Assembly (NCBI GenBank): GCA_037133915.1
Contig: JBAXND010000011.1
Coordinates: forward strand, 40,872 to 104,871
Direction: 5' to 3'
Length of the DNA: 64,000 nucleotides
From: Bacteroidota bacterium
Lineage (GTDB): Bacteria > Bacteroidota > Bacteroidia > Bacteroidales > CAIWKO01
Shown: positions 61,601-64,000 of the stretch, piece by piece
How positions within the stretch are numbered: position 1 is the first letter of the stretch
Layout of the letters: the number at the start of each line of letters is the position of its first letter
Notes under the pieces: generated by a model
What the model was told of the DNA's origin: nothing
The model's input: the letters and a program-made list of their open reading frames with translations, nothing else
Database searches by the model: none
Program-made: the position numbers and the translations under genes

Positions 61601-64000
61601 AAGGGGTAACGCTAGCATTTACTGAGACAGCAAGACTCATTGTGGCCGTCACAGGACTGGCACATCCGGCGTTGCTTGTCATTGTGCAAACAATGATGTT
61701 GTTTCCTGTATTTAACGAGGCACTCGAATAGGTTGAGGAATTCGTTCCCACAATGCTTCCATTGAGTGTCCAACTGTAGGTCGGTGATGTTCCTCCTCCT
61801 GAAGGGGTGGCTGTAAATACAACAGTTGTTCCTGAACAAACAGCTCCCGGTGGATTGGAGGTTAAACTCAATGAAGGCACAGCAATCGTAGTAATTGTGA
61901 CAACTGCGCTTGATGTCGCAGTTACAGGACTTGCACAAGTTGCATTGCTCGTAATTGTGCAAACAACAGTATTTGCCCCGGCTGGTAATGCCGGATTTGA
62001 ATAGGTTGGTATATTAGAACCAACGCTGCTTCCATTCAGAGTCCAGCTGTAGGTCGGTGTTGCACCACCATTAGTAGGTATTGCCGTAAATGTGACACTT
62101 GTACCTGCGCAAACGATTCCTGAAGGATTTGCAGACACAACAACTGAAGGTGTAACTGTAGGGTTGACAGTTACGGCTACACTTGAAGTTGCAGTCACTG
62201 GACTTGCACAGGTAGCATTACTGGTAACTGAACACAATATGGTATTTGATCCTGCAGGTAATGCCGGATTTGAATAGGTCGGTATATTAGACCCAACGCT
62301 GCTTCCGTTGAGCGTCCAACTATAGGTCGGTGCAGTACCTCCATTAGTTGGAGTTGCGGTAAAGGTCACATTGGTACCTGAACATATTGCCCCTGAAGGA
62401 TTCGCCGTCACCACAACTAACGGTGATATACTTGGGTTAACAGTGACCGTAGCACTTGTTGTAGCTGTTACCGGACTGGCACAAGTAGCGTTACTCGTGA
62501 CAATACATACAATACTATTTGTTCCAGCAGGTAGAGAACTATTGGCATATGTGGCGGAATTGGTACCAACAATGTTTCCGTTGAGCACCCAACTGTAGGT
62601 CGGAGTTGTACCACCATTTGTCGGGGATGCAATAAACGTTTCATTTGTTCCAGAACAAATTGTGCCCAACGGATTGGATGATACAGTCACAGAAGGAACA
62701 ACGCTTGAGTTAACTGTTACTACAATACTTGCTGTTGCCGTCGCCGGGTTCGCACAAGTTGCATTGCTCGTAATTGTGCAAACTACTGTATTCGTTCCGG
62801 CAGGTAATGCCGAATTTGAATAAGTTGGTATATTTGAACCAACACTGCTTCCATTGAGTGTCCATGAGTAAGTTGGTGCTGTTCCACCATTCGTCGGAAC
62901 AGCAGTAAATACAATATTTGAACCAGTGCATACGGGTACTGAAGGATTTGCCGAAACAGTGACAGTTGGTATAACTAATGGATTCACGGACATAATAATC
63001 GTATTTGACGATACTGTTGCCGGACTGGCACAATTTGCATTGCTTGTCATCTGGCAATATACAGTTTGACCATTGGTCAAGCCCGAATACGAATAGGACG
63101 TTCCGCTTCCAACTGGTGCTCCGTTAAGAAACCATTGATATGAAGGAGAAGAACCTCCGTTCGTAGTTGTGCTAACGGAAAATGTAACATTAGTTCCTGC
63201 ACAAATCGCTCCCGAAGGATTAGCTGTTATTGCTATTGAAGGGGTAACATTAGCATTTACAGTTACAGCAAGACTCATTGTGGCAGTGGCAGGACTGGCA
63301 CATCCGGCATTGCTTGTCATGGTACAAACAATATTGTTGTTTCCAGTATTTAACGAGGAATTCGAATAGGTTGAGGAATTCGCACCAACACTGCTTCCAT
63401 TGAGTGTCCAGCTGTAGGTCGGTGCTGTTCCTCCTCCTGAAGGGGTGGCTATAAATACAACATTTGTTCCTGAACAAACAGCTCCAGGCGGATTGGAGGT
63501 TAAACTCAATGAAGGCACAGCGTTAGTAGTAATTGTGACAACTGCGCTTGATGTCGCCGTTACAGGACTTGCACAAGTTGCATTGCTCGTAATTGTGCAT
63601 ACTACAGTATTTGCTCCTGCAGGTAATGCCGAATTTGAATAGGTAGGCAAATTGGAACCCACACTGCTTCCATTGAGCGTCCAACTGTAGGTTGGTGTGG
63701 TGCCTCCATTGGTCGGCGTTGCGGTAAAGGTCACATTCGTTCCTGCACATACAGCCCCGGATGGACTGGCGGCTACACTTACTGAAGGAACTACTGTTGG
63801 GTTAACCGTGACTGCAATACTTGAAGTTGCAGTCACTGGACTTGCACAGGTCGCATTACTTGTAATTGTGCATAATATCGTATTTGATCCGGCTGGTATT
63901 GTTGAACTCGAATACGTTGAAGAATTCGTACCAACACTGCTTCCGTTGAGCGTCCAACTGTAGGTTGGTGTGGTGCCTCCATTGGTCGGCGTTGCGGTAA
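58638..64000 (-). CDS. Giant repeat adhesin with gliding-motility-type (type B) T9SS C-terminus, partial
   Basis: The frame is open across the window edge, so at least 1786 residues are present and the start is beyond base 64000. The visible part contains at least nine complete and one partial Ig-like repeats of about 91 residues (roughly 61.35-64.0 kb), then several PKD/Ig-like domains with Cys pairs, and ends with the gliding-motility-associated CTD (TIGR04131-like; Phe-Thr-Pro-Asp-Gly-Asp-Gly-Ile-Asn-Asp...Phe-Asp-Arg-Trp-Gly). Such proteins are secreted by T9SS through PorP/SprF helpers and act as adhesins or gliding filaments. First known gene of the three-gene operon. Confidence 0.92.
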   Translation of the reverse strand, partial: TATPTNGGTTPTYSWTLNGSSVGTNSSTYSSSTIPAGSNTILCTITSNATCASPVTATSSIAVTVNPTVVPSVSVAASPSGAVCAGTNVTFTATPTNGGTTPTYSWTLNGSSVGSNLPTYSNSALPAGANTVVCTITSNATCASPVTATSSAVVTITTNAVPSLSLTSNPPGAVCSGTNVVFIATPSGGGTAPTYSWTLNGSSVGANSSTYSNSSLNTGNNNIVCTMTSNAGCASPATATMSLAVTVNANVTPSIAITANPSGAICAGTNVTFSVSTTTNGGSSPSYQWFLNGAPVGSGTSYSYSGLTNGQTVYCQMTSNANCASPATVSSNTIIMSVNPLVIPTVTVSANPSVPVCTGSNIVFTAVPTNGGTAPTYSWTLNGSSVGSNIPTYSNSALPAGTNTVVCTITSNATCANPATATASIVVTVNSSVVPSVTVSSNPLGTICSGTNETFIASPTNGGTTPTYSWVLNGNIVGTNSATYANSSLPAGTNSIVCIVTSNATCASPVTATTSATVTVNPSISPLVVVTANPSGAICSGTNVTFTATPTNGGTAPTYSWTLNGSSVGSNIPTYSNPALPAGSNTILCSVTSNATCASPVTATSSVAVTVNPTVTPSVVVSANPSGIVCAGTSVTFTAIPTNGGATPTYSWTLNGSSVGSNIPTYSNPALPAGANTVVCTITSNATCASPVTATSSAVVTITTIAVPSLSLTSNPPGAVCSGTTVVFTATPSGGGTSPTYSWTLNGSIVGTNSSTYSSASLNTGNNIIVCTMTSNAGCASPVTATMSLAVSVNASVTPSIAITANPPSPVCIGTTVVFTAVPSGGGTSPAYQWSQNGLNSGSNARTFSSSTLISGNNIIVCTMTSNAVCASPIAATMSLPITVNTIPSITTQPVDTSVCQGQNAAFSTTAGSTTTMTYQWQVSTDGGVSWNNTPTTPPYFNYTTATLDIVPATIGMNNYQYRVVITNACGATNSNAGTLFVGSGPVNVIALASPNPVCVGTTLDLTGTATGATTWSWTGSGGFSSTAQNPQISPVTTSQGGIYTLTVTNSCGTVNVTTGAIVVSTGPTGISAGATPNPVCSGQSLSLTGTALGATYWSWAGPAGFTATIQNTSMPSISSIQAGIYTLYAGNRCDTVNSTVSVSLNYPPTGVNISVSSDTICSGQTLTFTGTAINASSFEWKDPNDLLISGAQVYPFYNISVSQSGMYHFNAINTCGVVSDSVDIIVHQTPAMPGPITGPLNPCIGSTACYSIPGIAGVTYQWSIPNGWTLVGTTGDSICTLPSTNQGQISVTVSNGYCMSTSQALTIQGVNLAVDAGPTIWIAAGTSAHITGQCSGINVSWLWSGGSISGQDNLPTVNTGSLSSDTWYYVSVDNGNGCSAIDSVLVRIIPTHITIIEISGLPDTICSGETIQLHSLVKGGDTLNYSILWSGSGVQNPSLQNTIAIPADTGVVSYKLHATDGVDSDDSTISVYVKQSPIAEGGPNIGIGCNIPFDTIGLAAVPGNTYLWAPAAGLNNANIAQPVASVVQPTTYTLTVTNVNGCVSTDTVLVAPIGSITANAGKDTAICNGAVARLHGTSDFGNVFIWTPFSDLNNPYIAEPLATPTAIGIYTLTVGYGSCSASDEVQIDINTINVSLVYDCQSFTAIALPDGLVSYEFSVNGVVKQDSSDNNSYFNTTINNKDSIQVFAIDENGCSVRVATINDCGSEWVNAFTPDGDGINDRFGSGRDMRIFDRWGLQLYIGSDGWDGTFNGKGVPAGTYYFIIQQPDPSGGFKEITGPVTLVRK
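61350..64000 (-). repeat. Tandem 273-base coding repeats with higher-order duplication
   Basis: About ten units of roughly 273 bases (91 codons) encode Ig-like domains. A block of units near 61.62-62.15 kb is almost identical to one near 63.26-63.79 kb, offset by 1638 bases, exactly six units of 273. The array runs out of the window. Confidence 0.85.

Noticed and set aside
58744..63963. Many open frames on the plus strand and in other frames of the giant adhesin
   Set aside because: They are by-products of the repetitive coding sequence, repeat with the same period and have no start signals or recognisable domains.
61350..64000. Possible CRISPR-like array
   Set aside because: The period is about 273 bases, it lies within one open frame and there are no short identical repeats with unique spacers.

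Overview
The window looks like a chromosomal segment of an anaerobic or facultative member of the Bacteroidota (Bacteroidales-like). The evidence is type IX secretion (T9SS) sorting domains, PorP/SprF and OmpA partners, a gliding-motility-type adhesin C-terminus, several promoters of the TAnnTTTG type, a ferredoxin-linked 2-oxoacid oxidoreductase (Vor/Kor) and a radical-SAM/lipoprotein pair of the kind known from this phylum. There are no rRNA or tRNA genes, insertion sequences, prophage blocks or CRISPR arrays that I can see. Coding density is high and most genes lie on the minus strand.

Region 1 (1-14.3 kb) is an envelope region rich in proteases. A leftward operon encodes two secreted caspase-fold proteins flanking an HtrA-type serine protease. 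Then come two near-identical small secreted proteins, a TerC membrane protein, an ECF sigma factor with a membrane/TPR partner, a 31-residue lysine-rich gene, and a leftward operon CHASE2 sensor - FecR-like/TPR protein - lipoprotein - membrane-anchored CHAT protease. Caspase and CHAT are both clan CD cysteine protease folds. This part is the best candidate here for an undescribed envelope surveillance or proteolytic signalling system, but the link between its two operons is inference.

Region 2 (14.4-27 kb) holds a SanA/YdcF-like membrane protein, a TonB-domain protein, a TPR/beta-propeller/OmpA protein overlapping chorismate synthase (aroC), three tandem C10 (streptopain-like) peptidases with CUB domains and T9SS tails, a small PLDc_N-like membrane protein and a FISUMP-domain protein.

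Region 3 (27-45 kb) is metabolic. It holds histidine degradation (hutI, formiminotransferase-cyclodeaminase), a GNAT enzyme, a bestrophin channel, a radical-SAM/SPASM enzyme with three small lipoproteins, a TIGR02757 protein, a four-subunit Vor/Kor operon, a PLP aminotransferase, an outer-membrane barrel protein and an ADP-forming acyl-CoA synthetase. With the secreted peptidases this fits a peptide- and amino-acid-fermenting lifestyle: transamination, ferredoxin-linked oxidative decarboxylation to acyl-CoA, then ATP from the acyl-CoA.

Region 4 (45-55 kb) is mostly housekeeping: an RHH-like protein, grpE-dnaJ, an ABC exporter pair, an unusual repeat protein, a cytoplasmic amidase, an NtrC-like regulator lacking its DNA-binding domain, a 48-residue lipoprotein sharing the Tyr-Gly-Ala-Pro motif of region 3, trmD, rplS and lgt. 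Region 5 (55-64 kb) is a T9SS surface-adhesin operon: a giant repeat protein (N-terminus beyond the window), an OmpA/propeller protein and PorP/SprF.
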